Assembly (NCBI RefSeq): GCF_007859075.1
Contig: NZ_VOAK01000011.1
Coordinates: forward strand, 1,178,001-1,242,000
Direction: 5' to 3'
From: Gemmobacter aquaticus
GTDB lineage: Bacteria > Pseudomonadota > Alphaproteobacteria > Rhodobacterales > Rhodobacteraceae
Length of the DNA stretch: 64,000 nucleotides
The position numbers and the translations under genes are program-made. Positions 47,025 through 56,892 of the stretch are shown here, piece after piece (position 1 is the first letter of the stretch; every line of letters begins with the position of its first letter). The notes beneath the pieces are model-generated. The model worked only from the letters and a program-made list of their open reading frames with translations, made no database searches and was not told the origin of the DNA.

Positions 47025-47053
47025 AAAAAGGCCCGGCACTGCCGGGCCTTTTT
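47025..47053. terminator. Bidirectional terminator between the RTX gene and mfd
   Basis: AAAAAGGCCCGGC, loop ACT, GCCGGGCCTTTTT is a 13-bp perfect stem with A/T runs on both sides, between convergent genes. Confidence 0.88.
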
Positions 47054-47068
47054 CACATTCCAGGGTGG

Positions 47069-50000
47069 TCACTTGGCCTTGACGACCTTCTCTGCCAGAT
47101 CACGGGCCACGCCAAAGGCACCCTTGATCCGGTCGGACTCGGTCGGCCAATCCACAGACAGCACGATCTTGTTGCCCGAAACCTTGGCCGCGCCCTTTTG
47201 GGCCTGCAGGTATTCGACCAGCCCGGCAGGATTCGCGAACTTGTCGTTATGGAACTGCACCGTCACGCCCTTTGGCCCCGCGTCCAGCCGCGAGATGCCC
47301 GCGCGCTTGCACATCGCCTTGATCCGCACCACCAGAAGCAGCGTGTTCACCTCGCGCGGGAGAGCACCGAAACGGTCGATCAGTTCTGCGGCAAAGCCCT
47401 CAAGCTCGACCTTCGTCGTCAGATGGCTGAGACGGCGATAAAGACCCAAGCGGATATCCAGATCCGGCACGAAATCTTCGGGGATCAGCACCGGAACGCC
47501 AAGGTTGATCTGCGGGGCCCAATGGTCATCCACCGGGGCCAGACCGCCGATCTCGCCCGATTTGATCTTGGCGATCGTCTCTTCCAGCATCTGCTGGTAA
47601 AGCTCGTAGCCGACCTCCTTGATGTGGCCCGACTGTTCCTCACCCAGCAGATTGCCGGCGCCGCGCAGATCAAGGTCGTGGCTCGCCAGATTGAACCCTG
47701 CCCCCAGACTGTCGAGCGAGGCCAGAAGCTTCAGCCGCTTCTGCGCCTGTGGCGTCAGCGGCGCGCGGGGCTTGGTCGTCAGATAGCAATAGGCGCGCGT
47801 CTTGGATCGCCCGACCCGACCACGGATCTGGTACAGCTGCGACAGGCCGAACATGTCGGCGCGGTGCACGATCATCGTGTTGGCTGTCGGAATATCCAGC
47901 CCGGATTCGACGATGGTGGTCGCCAGCAGCACGTCGTACTTGCCGTCATAGAACTGGTTCATCCGCTCATCCAGATCGCCGGCGGCAAGCTGGCCATGCG
48001 CGATGACATAGGACACCTCGGGCACATGGGTGCGCAGGAAGTCCTCGATCTCGGGCAGATCGGTCAGGCGCGGCACCACATAGAAGCTCTGCCCGCCCCG
48101 ATAGCGTTCGCGCAGCAGCGCCTCGCGGATGGTGACGCTGTCGAATTCCGACACATATGTGCGGATCGCCAGCCGATCGACCGGCGGTGTCGCGATGATC
48201 GACAGATCCCGCACCCCGGTCAGCGACAGTTGCAGCGTGCGCGGTATGGGTGTCGCGGTCAGCGTCAGAACGTGAACCTCGGCCCGCATTTCCTTGAGCC
48301 GCTCTTTGTGGGCGACGCCAAAGTGCTGTTCCTCGTCGATAATCAGAAGGCCAAGGTTCTTGAACTTGATGCCCTTGGCCAGCAGCGCATGGGTGCCCAC
48401 ACAGATGTCGATGCGGCCTTCCTCAAGCCCCTTGCGGGTGTCGGCGGCATCCTTTGCGGAAACAAAGCGCGACAAGGGCCTGACTTCCATAGGAAATCCG
48501 CGAAAGCGTTCGGCAAAGCTGCGATAGTGCTGGCGGGCAAGAAGCGTCGTCGGGCAGATGACCGCGACCTGCATCCCCGCCATCGCCGCCACAAAGGCTG
48601 CGCGCATCGCGACCTCGGTCTTGCCGAAGCCGACATCGCCGACAACCAGCCGGTCCATCGGGCGCCCGGCCTCAAGATCGGCCACCACATCGGAGATGGC
48701 GTTCAGCTGATCGTCAGTTTCCTGATAGGGAAAGCGCGCGGCAAAGGCCTCCCATGCGGAATGGGGCGCATCGAGGATCGGCGCGTGGCGCAGGTGACGC
48801 TCGGCCGCAATCCGCATCAATCGGTCGGCGATTTCGCGGATGCGTTCCTTGAGCTTGGCCTTCTTGGCCTGCCATGCACCACCGCCCAGACGGTCAAGCA
48901 GCCCCTCCTCATGGCCATAACGGCTAAGAAGCTCTATGTTTTCAACGGGAAGATAGAGCTTGGCATCCTCGGCATAAACCAGATGCACATATTCATGCGG
49001 GGGTCCGGGGCGGTTGCGCGGGGGTTCGGGCACGCGCAGGGTTTCCAGCCCCACAAAGCGGCCGACCCCATGTTCGACATGCACCACCAGATCGCCCGGT
49101 GTAAGCGTGCCAAGATCCTGCAGGAAGTTCTCGGCCTTGCGTTTGCGACGCGGCTTGCCCACCAGCCGATCACCCAGAACATCCTGCTCAGAAATGACGG
49201 CGATGCCCGGCGCGGTAAAGCCTTCCTCAAGCGACCAGACCGTCAGGAAGAGCTGCCCCTTGCCTTCAGGCACCTCGCGCGCGTCGCGGATCTCGCGTGC
49301 GCCGGTCAGGCCCTGATCCTCAAGCAGGCCTTTCAGCCGCTCGCGTGCACCATCCGACCACGAGGCAATGACCACCTGCCGATCCTGCCGCAACTCCTTC
49401 ACATGACCCGCCAAAGCCCCGAAAAGGCTTATGGATTCCTGCTGGCGTTCCGGCGCGAAGTTTCGGCCCACGCGACCCTGTGCGTCCAGAACACCCGGCC
49501 CCGGTGCTTGCGCAAGTGGCGACATCTGGATCACGCGATGCCCTGCCACGGCCACCTCAAAGGCCGCATCGTTGAGATAGAGCGCCTCGGGCGGACAGGG
49601 TTTGTAGACCGTATCCATCCGCCCCTTGACGCCCATCTGCTCGCGCCGCGCCTCAAACTGATCGGCGATTCCATCCCAGCGGGACAGCCGCGCGGGCGTT
49701 GTCTGGTCATCCAGCATGACCGCTGCGTCGGGCAGATAGTCAAAGAGCGTCTCAAGCCGATCGTGGAACCACGACAGCCAGTGCTCCATCCCCTGATGCT
49801 TGCGCCCGGCGCTGACCGCCTCATAGAGCGGGTCGTCGGTCGTGGCACCAAACTCGATGCGGTAGGTCTGGCGGAACCGGGTGATCGCGGCCTCGTCCAG
49901 CACAATCTCGGACATCGGGGCCAGATCGATCGCGGTCAGCTTTTCGGTTGTGCGCTGTGTCTCGGCATCAAACCGGCGCAGCCCGTCCAGCGTATCGCCG

Positions 50001-50524
50001 AAAAGATCGAGCCGGACCGGCCCGGTATCGCCCGGCGGAAAGATATCGACGATCCCGCCCCGCACGGCGAAATCGCCGGGGTCGGTCACGGTCGCGACCT
50101 GGGAGAAGCCCATCCGCACCAGAAAGGTCTTCAGTGCGAACTCGTCCACCCGCTCGCCCACACGCGCACTGAAAGACGCACTGCGCACGACATCGCGCGC
50201 AGGCAGACGCTGCGTTACGGCATTCAATGTGGTCAGCAGGATGAAAGGCCCCGGCACCCCGTGCGCCAGTGCTGCTAGCGTCGCCATTCGCCGGGCCGAT
50301 ATCGCCGGGTTGGGCGAGACGCGATCATAGGGCAGACAGTCCCATGCCGGAAAATCCAGAACGAGCGCATCTGGCGCAAAGAAGGCAACCGCCGCGCGCA
50401 TCGCCTCCATCCGCTTGTCATCGCGCGCAACATGGATGACGGGCTTGCCGCGCGCCAGTTCCTTGGCGACAAGTCGCCCGTCATATCCTTCCGGTGCGCC
50501 ACCGAGGATGATCTTATCTGCCAT
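47069..50524 (-). CDS. mfd: Transcription-repair coupling factor
   Basis: Displaces RNA polymerase stalled at DNA lesions and recruits UvrA. 1151 residues, the usual Mfd length. Order: UvrB-like domains, a CarD-type RNA-polymerase-interaction domain (VHVEHGVGRFVGLETL near 480), RecG-like helicase core with GDVGFGKTEVAMRAAF and the DEEQHFG Walker B, and the C-terminal TRCF domain. It is followed by the bidirectional terminator. Confidence 0.96.
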   Translation of the reverse strand: MADKIILGGAPEGYDGRLVAKELARGKPVIHVARDDKRMEAMRAAVAFFAPDALVLDFPAWDCLPYDRVSPNPAISARRMATLAALAHGVPGPFILLTTLNAVTQRLPARDVVRSASFSARVGERVDEFALKTFLVRMGFSQVATVTDPGDFAVRGGIVDIFPPGDTGPVRLDLFGDTLDGLRRFDAETQRTTEKLTAIDLAPMSEIVLDEAAITRFRQTYRIEFGATTDDPLYEAVSAGRKHQGMEHWLSWFHDRLETLFDYLPDAAVMLDDQTTPARLSRWDGIADQFEARREQMGVKGRMDTVYKPCPPEALYLNDAAFEVAVAGHRVIQMSPLAQAPGPGVLDAQGRVGRNFAPERQQESISLFGALAGHVKELRQDRQVVIASWSDGARERLKGLLEDQGLTGAREIRDAREVPEGKGQLFLTVWSLEEGFTAPGIAVISEQDVLGDRLVGKPRRKRKAENFLQDLGTLTPGDLVVHVEHGVGRFVGLETLRVPEPPRNRPGPPHEYVHLVYAEDAKLYLPVENIELLSRYGHEEGLLDRLGGGAWQAKKAKLKERIREIADRLMRIAAERHLRHAPILDAPHSAWEAFAARFPYQETDDQLNAISDVVADLEAGRPMDRLVVGDVGFGKTEVAMRAAFVAAMAGMQVAVICPTTLLARQHYRSFAERFRGFPMEVRPLSRFVSAKDAADTRKGLEEGRIDICVGTHALLAKGIKFKNLGLLIIDEEQHFGVAHKERLKEMRAEVHVLTLTATPIPRTLQLSLTGVRDLSIIATPPVDRLAIRTYVSEFDSVTIREALLRERYRGGQSFYVVPRLTDLPEIEDFLRTHVPEVSYVIAHGQLAAGDLDERMNQFYDGKYDVLLATTIVESGLDIPTANTMIVHRADMFGLSQLYQIRGRVGRSKTRAYCYLTTKPRAPLTPQAQKRLKLLASLDSLGAGFNLASHDLDLRGAGNLLGEEQSGHIKEVGYELYQQMLEETIAKIKSGEIGGLAPVDDHWAPQINLGVPVLIPEDFVPDLDIRLGLYRRLSHLTTKVELEGFAAELIDRFGALPREVNTLLLVVRIKAMCKRAGISRLDAGPKGVTVQFHNDKFANPAGLVEYLQAQKGAAKVSGNKIVLSVDWPTESDRIKGAFGVARDLAEKVVKAK

Positions 50525-50539
50525 CAGGCCAACTCCGTC

Positions 50540-51064
50540 TCAGCGCAGCACGCTCATCGTCATGTTCTGGTACATGCCCCAGATGGCGGTGAACAGGATC
50601 GAGGCAAGTCCCACCGCCTGAACGGCAAAGCGCAGCTTGATCAGGCAGGCCTGCAGCGCCTCTCCCTGATGCGCGCCATCCGCGATGCGGTGGGCTGCAC
50701 GAACCGACAGAAGTCCGGTCAACGCAAGGGGGAACAACAGACAGAACACGGCCTGCGCGAATTCAACCCGGTACCAGAACCCTGTCGCTGCAAGCGCGGT
50801 CAGCAGGCACATCGCGAATGCCACGATCCAGGGCCCCGACATATGGGTGATGAACAACAGCCGGTTCACGTTGACGCGGGCGAAATCCTCAAGCTCGGCC
50901 TGCGCCTTGCCGCCCGAGCGCCGCGCCCGCAGGATCACATCGAAGGGGACGCCAAGCACCCAGTGGCTGACCATCCACCATTCCACGCACAGCATGATCC
51001 AGAACCACAGGTTCGAGAATGATCGCATGTCGATCAGCTCGAAAATGGTCTGATAAAGACTCAC
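50540..51064 (-). CDS. Small membrane protein, four predicted helices, unknown function
   Basis: A 174-residue inner-membrane protein. Hydrophobic segments lie near residues 20-37, 62-90, 95-112 and 148-170, with the loop FDVILRARRSGGKAQAELEDFARVN between the first and second. The start is GTG, supported by an excellent GGAGGA site five bases upstream. It lies 15 bases before mfd in the same direction and so may share its transcript. I do not recognise the family. Confidence 0.75.
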   Translation of the reverse strand: MSLYQTIFELIDMRSFSNLWFWIMLCVEWWMVSHWVLGVPFDVILRARRSGGKAQAELEDFARVNVNRLLFITHMSGPWIVAFAMCLLTALAATGFWYRVEFAQAVFCLLFPLALTGLLSVRAAHRIADGAHQGEALQACLIKLRFAVQAVGLASILFTAIWGMYQNMTMSVLR

Positions 51065-51227
51065 TCAACTCCTCCGGCGCGGCGGTGCCCCGATATGTGA
51101 CCGGGCCTCTGCGGCATTCCTAACCTTGCGATATGCATTTTTCCATGGCAGGCAGCAAAAAACTGGTCGTAGCGTACAAACCTTGTGCGGTGGTGCCAGT
51201 CTTTGATGCCATCTGCAAGGAAAAGCC

Positions 51228-52226
51228 ATGCGCCCGACCCAAGCTGCATTCCCTGCCACCCGCCTGCGCCGTCTGCGTGCAAGCGAAAGCCTGCGGCGAC
51301 TGGCTCAGGAAAACGTGTTGACCACGAATGATCTGATCTGGCCGATCTTCATTCGTGACGGCGAAGGCGTGCAAGAGCCGATCGCCTCGATGCCGGGGGT
51401 GTTCCGGCTGTCGATCGACCTGGCCGTCAAGGCGGCGGAACAGGCGGCGGGGCTCGGGATTCCCGCGATCTGCCTTTTTCCCTACACTGACCCTTCGGTA
51501 AAGACGGAAGCCTGCGCCGAGGCGTGGAACCCCGACAACCTGACGAACCGCTGTATCCGCGCCATCAAGGCTGCAGTGCCCGAGATCGCGATCATGACCG
51601 ACATCGCGCTCGACCCCTACAATGCCAACGGCCATGACGGGCTGGTGCGTGACGGGATCATCCTGAACGACGAAACGGTCGAAGCACTGGTCCGCATGGC
51701 GCTGGTGCAGGCCGATTGCGGCGCTGATATCCTCGGGCCGTCAGACATGATGGACGGCCGCATTGGCGCGATCCGTGCCGCACTTGAGGGCGCGGGCCAC
51801 AAGGACGTGGCGATCCTCAGCTATGCCGCCAAATATGCCTCGGCCTTCTACGGCCCCTTCCGCGATGCCGTGGGCGCCAGCGGCGCGCTGAAGGGCGACA
51901 AGAAGACCTACCAGATGAACCCCGGCAACAGCGACGAGGCGATGCGCCTGATCGAGCGCGATCTGCGCGAAGGCGCCGATATGGTGATGGTCAAGCCCGG
52001 CATGCCCTACCTCGATATCTGCCGCCGCGCCAAGGACACCTTTGGCGCCCCGACCTACGCCTATCAGGTCTCTGGCGAATACGCGATGATCCGGGGCGCG
52101 GCCGAGCGCGGCTGGATCAAGGGCGAGGCCGCGATGATGGAAAGCCTGCTGGCCTTCAAACGCGCTGGATGCGACGGGATCCTGACCTATTTCGCACCAG
52201 AGGCTGCACGGCTCTTGCGCGGTTGA
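51228..52226 (+). CDS. hemB: Delta-aminolevulinic acid dehydratase (porphobilinogen synthase)
   Basis: Condenses two 5-aminolevulinates to porphobilinogen for heme and (bacterio)chlorophyll synthesis. 332 residues with RLRRLRASESLRRLAQEN at the start, the Schiff-base lysine regions SYAAKYASAFYGPFR and MVMVKPGMPYLDI, and GEYAMIRGAAERGW. In the metal-binding region (DIALDPYNANGHDG), the zinc-binding cysteines are replaced by Asp/Asn, as in Mg-dependent alphaproteobacterial enzymes. Confidence 0.95.
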   Translation: MRPTQAAFPATRLRRLRASESLRRLAQENVLTTNDLIWPIFIRDGEGVQEPIASMPGVFRLSIDLAVKAAEQAAGLGIPAICLFPYTDPSVKTEACAEAWNPDNLTNRCIRAIKAAVPEIAIMTDIALDPYNANGHDGLVRDGIILNDETVEALVRMALVQADCGADILGPSDMMDGRIGAIRAALEGAGHKDVAILSYAAKYASAFYGPFRDAVGASGALKGDKKTYQMNPGNSDEAMRLIERDLREGADMVMVKPGMPYLDICRRAKDTFGAPTYAYQVSGEYAMIRGAAERGWIKGEAAMMESLLAFKRAGCDGILTYFAPEAARLLRG

Positions 52227-52336
52227 CCGCCGGCACCGGCGCCTGACCGATGCGGGGGTGGTGACACAAGGCCCCGGATCGGTTAGGCTTTTGTCAAAAG
52301 GGGCAATGAGACCCCGGAATGACAAGAGGCGGAGCA

Positions 52337-52885
52337 ATGATTTCCAGACGAACCCTGATCGGTAGCGCCGGTGCTGCGGTCACACTCGCAGCCTGCGGCA
52401 ATGGCGTAGGCGGCAACGGCGCGGCAACGATTGACGCCCGCGTCGATGAAACCCGCGACTACCTGTTCAACACCTTCCCGGGCACGCGCGAGCTTGCGTC
52501 CAAGGCTTATGGCGTTCTCTACATGCCGCTGGTGACCGAGGCGGGCTTTGGCATTGGCGGTGGCTTTGGGCGCGGGGCGCTTCGGATCCGCGACGTCACG
52601 GTCGATTACTACTCAGCCGCCAAGGCCTCGGTCGGCTTCCAGATCGGCGCGCAGCAGTATGCCCATGCGCTTTTCTTCATGACCGAAGCGGCCTTGTCGG
52701 AATTCCGCGCCTCGCCCGGCTGGGCCGCGGGCGCCGATCTGAAATATGCCACGCCCGAAACCGGCGCGAATATCGGGAAAGAGACCACCGAGCTTAACCC
52801 CGTCATCGCGCTTGTCTTTGGTCAGGCGGGTCTGATCGCGGGCGCGACGCTGTCGGGCATCAAATACACCCGCATCATCCCCTGA
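52337..52885 (+). CDS. SYLF-domain (Ysc84-like) lipoprotein
   Basis: A 182-residue predicted lipoprotein: signal sequence with a twin-arginine-like SRR, lipobox LAAC (Cys20), then a Ysc84/SYLF actin-binding-like domain. The family pattern is ASKAYGVLYMPLVTEAGFGIGGGFGRGALRI and SVGFQIGAQQYAHALFFMTEAAL. The bacterial role is unknown; the fold binds lipids in eukaryotes. GAGG at a suitable distance supports the ATG at 52337. A terminator follows. Confidence 0.85.
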   Translation: MISRRTLIGSAGAAVTLAACGNGVGGNGAATIDARVDETRDYLFNTFPGTRELASKAYGVLYMPLVTEAGFGIGGGFGRGALRIRDVTVDYYSAAKASVGFQIGAQQYAHALFFMTEAALSEFRASPGWAAGADLKYATPETGANIGKETTELNPVIALVFGQAGLIAGATLSGIKYTRIIP

Positions 52886-52910
52886 TCGGGACGCCCGGTT
52901 CCGATTGACC

Positions 52911-52935
52911 AAAGGGGGGCAAGCGGCCCCCCTTT
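52911..52935. terminator. Terminator between the SYLF gene and the convergent dehydrogenase
   Basis: AAAGGGGGGC, loop AAGCG, GCCCCCCTTT is a perfect 10-bp stem followed by TCTTT. Confidence 0.85.
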
Positions 52936-52943
52936 TCTTTGCC

Positions 52944-53810
52944 TTACTTCACCAGACGGCGGATCAGGCTGGAGGTGTCGTTCCTCCCGCCGCCCATTTG
53001 CTGGACGTCCTTGTAGAACTGATCGACCAAGGCCGTGACGGGCAGGCTCGCGCCGATCTCATCGGCGGTTTCAAGGCAAATCTTCAGGTCCTTGCGCATC
53101 CAGTCGACAGCAAAGCCAAAGTCGAAATCGCCAGCCAGCATCGTCTTGTGGCGGTTCGCCATCTGCCAGCTCCCCGCAGCCCCCTGGCTGATCACCTCGA
53201 CCACTGCCGCCCCGTCGAGCCCGGCCTTCTGCCCGAAAGCCAGCGCCTCGGCCAGACCCTGCACCAGTCCCGCGATGCAGATCTGGTTCATCATCTTGGC
53301 GAGCTGCCCGGCTCCACTGTCGCCCAAGCGGCGGCAGACGCGGGCATAGGCTGCGATGATCGGCTCGGCGCGCGCATAATCGGCTTCGGTGCCGCCGCAC
53401 ATCACCGAGAGCACGCCGTTCACCGCCCCCGCCTGCCCGCCCGACACCGGCGCATCGACAAACCCCTTGCCCTGCGCCGCAGCAACCGCCGAAAGCTCGC
53501 GCGTGACCTGCGCCGAAACGGTGGTGTGATCCACAAAGATCGAACCCGATTTCATCCCGGCAAAGGCCCCATCGTCACCAAGGCAAACCGTGCGCAGATC
53601 GTCATCGTTGCCCACGCAGGCCATGATGAAATCCGCACCCTCTGCAGCCTCTCGAGGGGTTGCGCCAAAGTTGCCGCCATGTTGGGCCACCCAGGCCTCG
53701 GCCTTGGCAATCGTGCGGTTGTAGACGCGGACGTCGTGGCCCTTTGACACCAGATGGCCCGCCATCGGATACCCCATGACACCCAAGCCCAGAAATGCCA
53801 CTTTCGTCAT
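52944..53810 (-). CDS. 3-hydroxyisobutyrate dehydrogenase-family NAD(P) oxidoreductase
   Basis: A beta-hydroxyacid dehydrogenase of 288 residues. The Rossmann loop is FLGLGVMGYPMAGHL (about 6-20), the substrate-binding motif is DAPVSGGQAGA (about 118-128) and the catalytic lysine lies in GQLAKMMNQ (about 173). It could use 3-hydroxyisobutyrate, tartronate semialdehyde or glyoxylate/succinic semialdehyde; the sequence alone does not separate these. GGAGG upstream supports the start. Confidence 0.9.
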   Translation of the reverse strand: MTKVAFLGLGVMGYPMAGHLVSKGHDVRVYNRTIAKAEAWVAQHGGNFGATPREAAEGADFIMACVGNDDDLRTVCLGDDGAFAGMKSGSIFVDHTTVSAQVTRELSAVAAAQGKGFVDAPVSGGQAGAVNGVLSVMCGGTEADYARAEPIIAAYARVCRRLGDSGAGQLAKMMNQICIAGLVQGLAEALAFGQKAGLDGAAVVEVISQGAAGSWQMANRHKTMLAGDFDFGFAVDWMRKDLKICLETADEIGASLPVTALVDQFYKDVQQMGGGRNDTSSLIRRLVK

Positions 53811-53904
53811 GGTGATGCCTCCTGCGATTGCCCTGCGCGTGCGGATCGACTAGGAACCCAACTCGCCCCGAAGGTCAAGGATCGCAGGAACAAGGACTGG
53901 CCCG

Positions 53905-56364
53905 ATGCTCACCCTCTTCCGCTGGCTGCTGCGCATTGCGACCGGCATCATCCTGCTGTCGCTTCTGGCCGTGGCGGTGCTTTACATGTTCCTGTCACGC
54001 TCGCTGCCGGACTATTCGGAAGACTTCACGCTGTCCGGGATCACCGCCCCGGTCGAGATCGTGCGCAACAACGACAACGTGCCGCATATCTTTGGAAAGA
54101 CCGACCGGGATGTCTATTTCGCGCTCGGCTTTGCACATGCGCAGGACCGTCTGTGGCAGATGACCATGCTGCGACGCACAGCGCAGGGCCGGCTGTCCGA
54201 ACTTTTCGGCAATCGCACCGTCAAGATCGACGAGCTGATGCGCCGGTATGAGTTCGAGGAGCTAGCGCGCGAGGCAGTCGCCGTACAGGACCCGCAAACC
54301 CAAGAGGCGCTTGAGGCTTACGCCGACGGCGTGAACGCCTGGATCGCGCAGGTGAACCTCGGCGCGCGGGGACGTGGGGCGCCCGAGTTCTTCATGTTCT
54401 CGAACGAGATCGCGGCCTGGCAACCCTCGGACAGCCTGTCGATCCTGAAACTGATGGCGCTGCAACTTTCGGGCCAGATCGAGACCGAGGTGCTGCGCGC
54501 ACGCATGTCGCTTCTGCTGCCGGCAGAGCGCCTGCGCGACATCCTGCCCGATGACCCCGGACAGGGCATCGCCGCCCTGCCCGACTATGCTGCCATCGCG
54601 CCGGGCGTGGCCCCATCGCAAGCGCCTCTGCGGATTGCGTCGTCGCCGCTCTCTCCCTTTCCGCGGCGCGAAACGGCTGGGGCGTCGAATGCCTGGGCGG
54701 CGGCGCCCTCACGCTCGGCTGCGGGCGGCGCGCTCTTGGCCAGTGACCCCCATCTTGGCTTTTCGGCGCCCAGCCTGTGGTATCTTGCACGGCTTCAGCT
54801 GAAATCAGGTGGTGTGATCGGGGCAACGATTCCCGGTGTTCCGGCGGTGCTTATAGGCCGCTCGGATGCGCTCGGCTGGGGGCTAACCTCGGCCTATGTC
54901 GACGATCAGGACCTGTTCATCGAGGAAGTGAACCCGGAGAATCCCGAGCAGTATCGCACGCCCGATGGCTGGAAAGAGTTCGAAACCCGGCGCACCATCA
55001 TTCAGGTCAAGGACGCCGAGCCCGTGACGATCACGCTGCGACGCACCGACAACGGGCCAGTCCTGCCGGGTTCGCATTATGACATGGGCACGGTCACGCC
55101 GGGCGGGCATGTCATGTCGCTTGCATGGAGCGCACTTGGCGCGCCGGATACATCCATGACCGCCGCGATCCGGCTGATGAACGCCCGCTCACGCGCCGAG
55201 GCGATCGAGGCCGGAAAGCTGGTGATGGCGCCCGCGCAGAACCTAATGCTCGCCGACAAGGATGGCATCGCCATGCAGGTGATCGGCGCCCTGCCCAAGC
55301 GCGACCCACGCCACCAGACTCAGGGCCGCATGCCCGCGCCCGGCTGGCTGCCCGAGAACCGCTGGCAGGGCCAGTTACCCTATGAGGACAACCCGCGCTT
55401 CACTGACCCTGTTACCGGAATTCTGGGCAATACCAACAACAAGACCATCGACCGCCCCTTCCCGATGCACCTGTCCTTCGACTGGGGTGATACGCAGCGG
55501 ATTCAGCGCTGGCTCACCCTGATGAAAACGCGCGAAGTACATACGCGCGAAAGCTTTATCGAGGCGCAGCTTGATACCGTCAGCCCAACCGCCCGCACGC
55601 TTTTGCCGCTGATCGGCGCGGATCTGTGGTTTACCGGCGCGGCCGCGCCCGAGGGCACGCCTGAGCGGCTGCGCCAGAACGCGCTCGATCTGCTGGCCAA
55701 GTGGAACGGTGAGATGAACGAGCATCTTCCCGAACCCCTGATCTATCAGGCCTGGATGCGCGCCCTGCAGGATCGTTTGATTCGCGATGACATCGGCCCG
55801 ATGGCGGATGAATTCAGCCATATCGAGCCGGTCCTTCTGGAACGCATCTACCGCAATATCGATGGCGCCTCAGCCTGGTGCGACGTGGTGCAGTCAGCGG
55901 TCGTCGAAAGCTGCACCGACATCGCCCGCATCGCGCTGGACGAGGCGTTGCTGACCCTGTCGGAACGCTATGGCCGCAACGTGGAAAGCTGGCGTTGGGG
56001 CGACCTGCATCAGGCCGCGCAGGATCACCCTGTGTTGGGCGACGTGCCGGTGCTGCGCTATTTCGTCAACATCCGCCAAAGCACAAGCGGCGATGACCAC
56101 ACACTGATGCGCGGCGTGACCAAGGGTGACGGCGAGAACCCCTACCTTAATGTGCACGGTGCAGGCTACCGCGGCGTCTATGACTTTGCTGACCCCGACA
56201 GCTCGGTCTTCATCATTTCGACCGGGCAATCTGGCCACCCGCTCAGCCGGCATTATGACAATCTCGGCGAGCGCTGGCGCCGTGGCGAATACATCCCCAT
56301 GAGTCTGGATGCCGACCTTGCCCGCGCCGCCGCGGTTGGCTACACTGTCCTCACACCTGAGTGA
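53905..56364 (+). CDS. Penicillin acylase-family amidase
   Basis: An Ntn-hydrolase of 819 residues, made as one chain and expected to self-cleave. An N-terminal hydrophobic segment (about 12-30) is a signal or anchor. The nucleophile is S261 in GASNAWA, at the start of the beta chain, and LLASDPHLGFSAPSLWY follows. The family includes penicillin G acylases and quorum-quenching acyl-homoserine lactone acylases, so the natural substrate is open. Single gene; the GNAT gene begins 21 bases later. Confidence 0.9.
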   Translation: MLTLFRWLLRIATGIILLSLLAVAVLYMFLSRSLPDYSEDFTLSGITAPVEIVRNNDNVPHIFGKTDRDVYFALGFAHAQDRLWQMTMLRRTAQGRLSELFGNRTVKIDELMRRYEFEELAREAVAVQDPQTQEALEAYADGVNAWIAQVNLGARGRGAPEFFMFSNEIAAWQPSDSLSILKLMALQLSGQIETEVLRARMSLLLPAERLRDILPDDPGQGIAALPDYAAIAPGVAPSQAPLRIASSPLSPFPRRETAGASNAWAAAPSRSAAGGALLASDPHLGFSAPSLWYLARLQLKSGGVIGATIPGVPAVLIGRSDALGWGLTSAYVDDQDLFIEEVNPENPEQYRTPDGWKEFETRRTIIQVKDAEPVTITLRRTDNGPVLPGSHYDMGTVTPGGHVMSLAWSALGAPDTSMTAAIRLMNARSRAEAIEAGKLVMAPAQNLMLADKDGIAMQVIGALPKRDPRHQTQGRMPAPGWLPENRWQGQLPYEDNPRFTDPVTGILGNTNNKTIDRPFPMHLSFDWGDTQRIQRWLTLMKTREVHTRESFIEAQLDTVSPTARTLLPLIGADLWFTGAAAPEGTPERLRQNALDLLAKWNGEMNEHLPEPLIYQAWMRALQDRLIRDDIGPMADEFSHIEPVLLERIYRNIDGASAWCDVVQSAVVESCTDIARIALDEALLTLSERYGRNVESWRWGDLHQAAQDHPVLGDVPVLRYFVNIRQSTSGDDHTLMRGVTKGDGENPYLNVHGAGYRGVYDFADPDSSVFIISTGQSGHPLSRHYDNLGERWRRGEYIPMSLDADLARAAAVGYTVLTPE

Positions 56365-56385
56365 TTTTGTTTAAAGTACGAGTGC

Positions 56386-56892
56386 ATGATCTTTGTTACC
56401 GAACGGCTAATCCTTCGTCGGGCACGTCTCGACGATTTGAACGATATCCATACTGTTTTGTCCAATGCGGCTGCGATGCGCTATTGGGCCACCCCTGAAC
56501 ATGAAACACTGGAGCAGAGCCGCGACTGGCTGTGCTCGATGCTGGGGGCAGATACTTCCCGAAGCGATGAATTCGTGATCGAGCATCAGGGACGCGTAAT
56601 CGGCAAGGCGGGCGCGTGGATGCTGCCCGACATTGCCTATATCCTGCACCCTGACCACTGGCGGCGCGGTCTGATGACCGAGGCGATGCGGGTGCTGATC
56701 CCCTATCTCTTTGCCCAGCACAACGTGCCACGGCTGACAGCCGAGGTTGATCCGCGCAACGCGGCGACCATCGCGCTGCTGCAACGCTTTGGCTTTACCG
56801 AAACGCATCGTGCGGAACGGACGCTGAAATGGAAGGACGAATGGTGCGACAGCATCTATTTCGCCCTGCCAAGATCGGCGGTCGGCGCCTAA
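56386..56892 (+). CDS. GNAT-family N-acetyltransferase (RimJ/RimL type)
   Basis: A 168-residue acetyltransferase starting MIFVTERLILRRARLDDLND, with the acetyl-CoA binding part LHPDHWRRGLMTEAMRVLI (about 83-101) and ENAATI-like DPRNAATIALLQRFGF. It resembles RimJ/RimL-type enzymes that modify protein N-termini or small amines; substrate unknown. Its TAA stop overlaps the hflX TAG stop on the other strand (CTAA). Confidence 0.87.
   Translation: MIFVTERLILRRARLDDLNDIHTVLSNAAAMRYWATPEHETLEQSRDWLCSMLGADTSRSDEFVIEHQGRVIGKAGAWMLPDIAYILHPDHWRRGLMTEAMRVLIPYLFAQHNVPRLTAEVDPRNAATIALLQRFGFTETHRAERTLKWKDEWCDSIYFALPRSAVGA

Noticed and set aside
46085-47056. Minus-strand open frame opposite the RTX gene
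   Set aside because: It is the reverse reading of the nonapeptide repeats, giving a repetitive Val/Ala-rich product with no family features.
47198-50278. Very long plus-strand open frame opposite mfd
   Set aside because: The minus strand encodes full-length Mfd with all motifs. The opposite frame has no recognisable domain and follows from GC-rich codon use.
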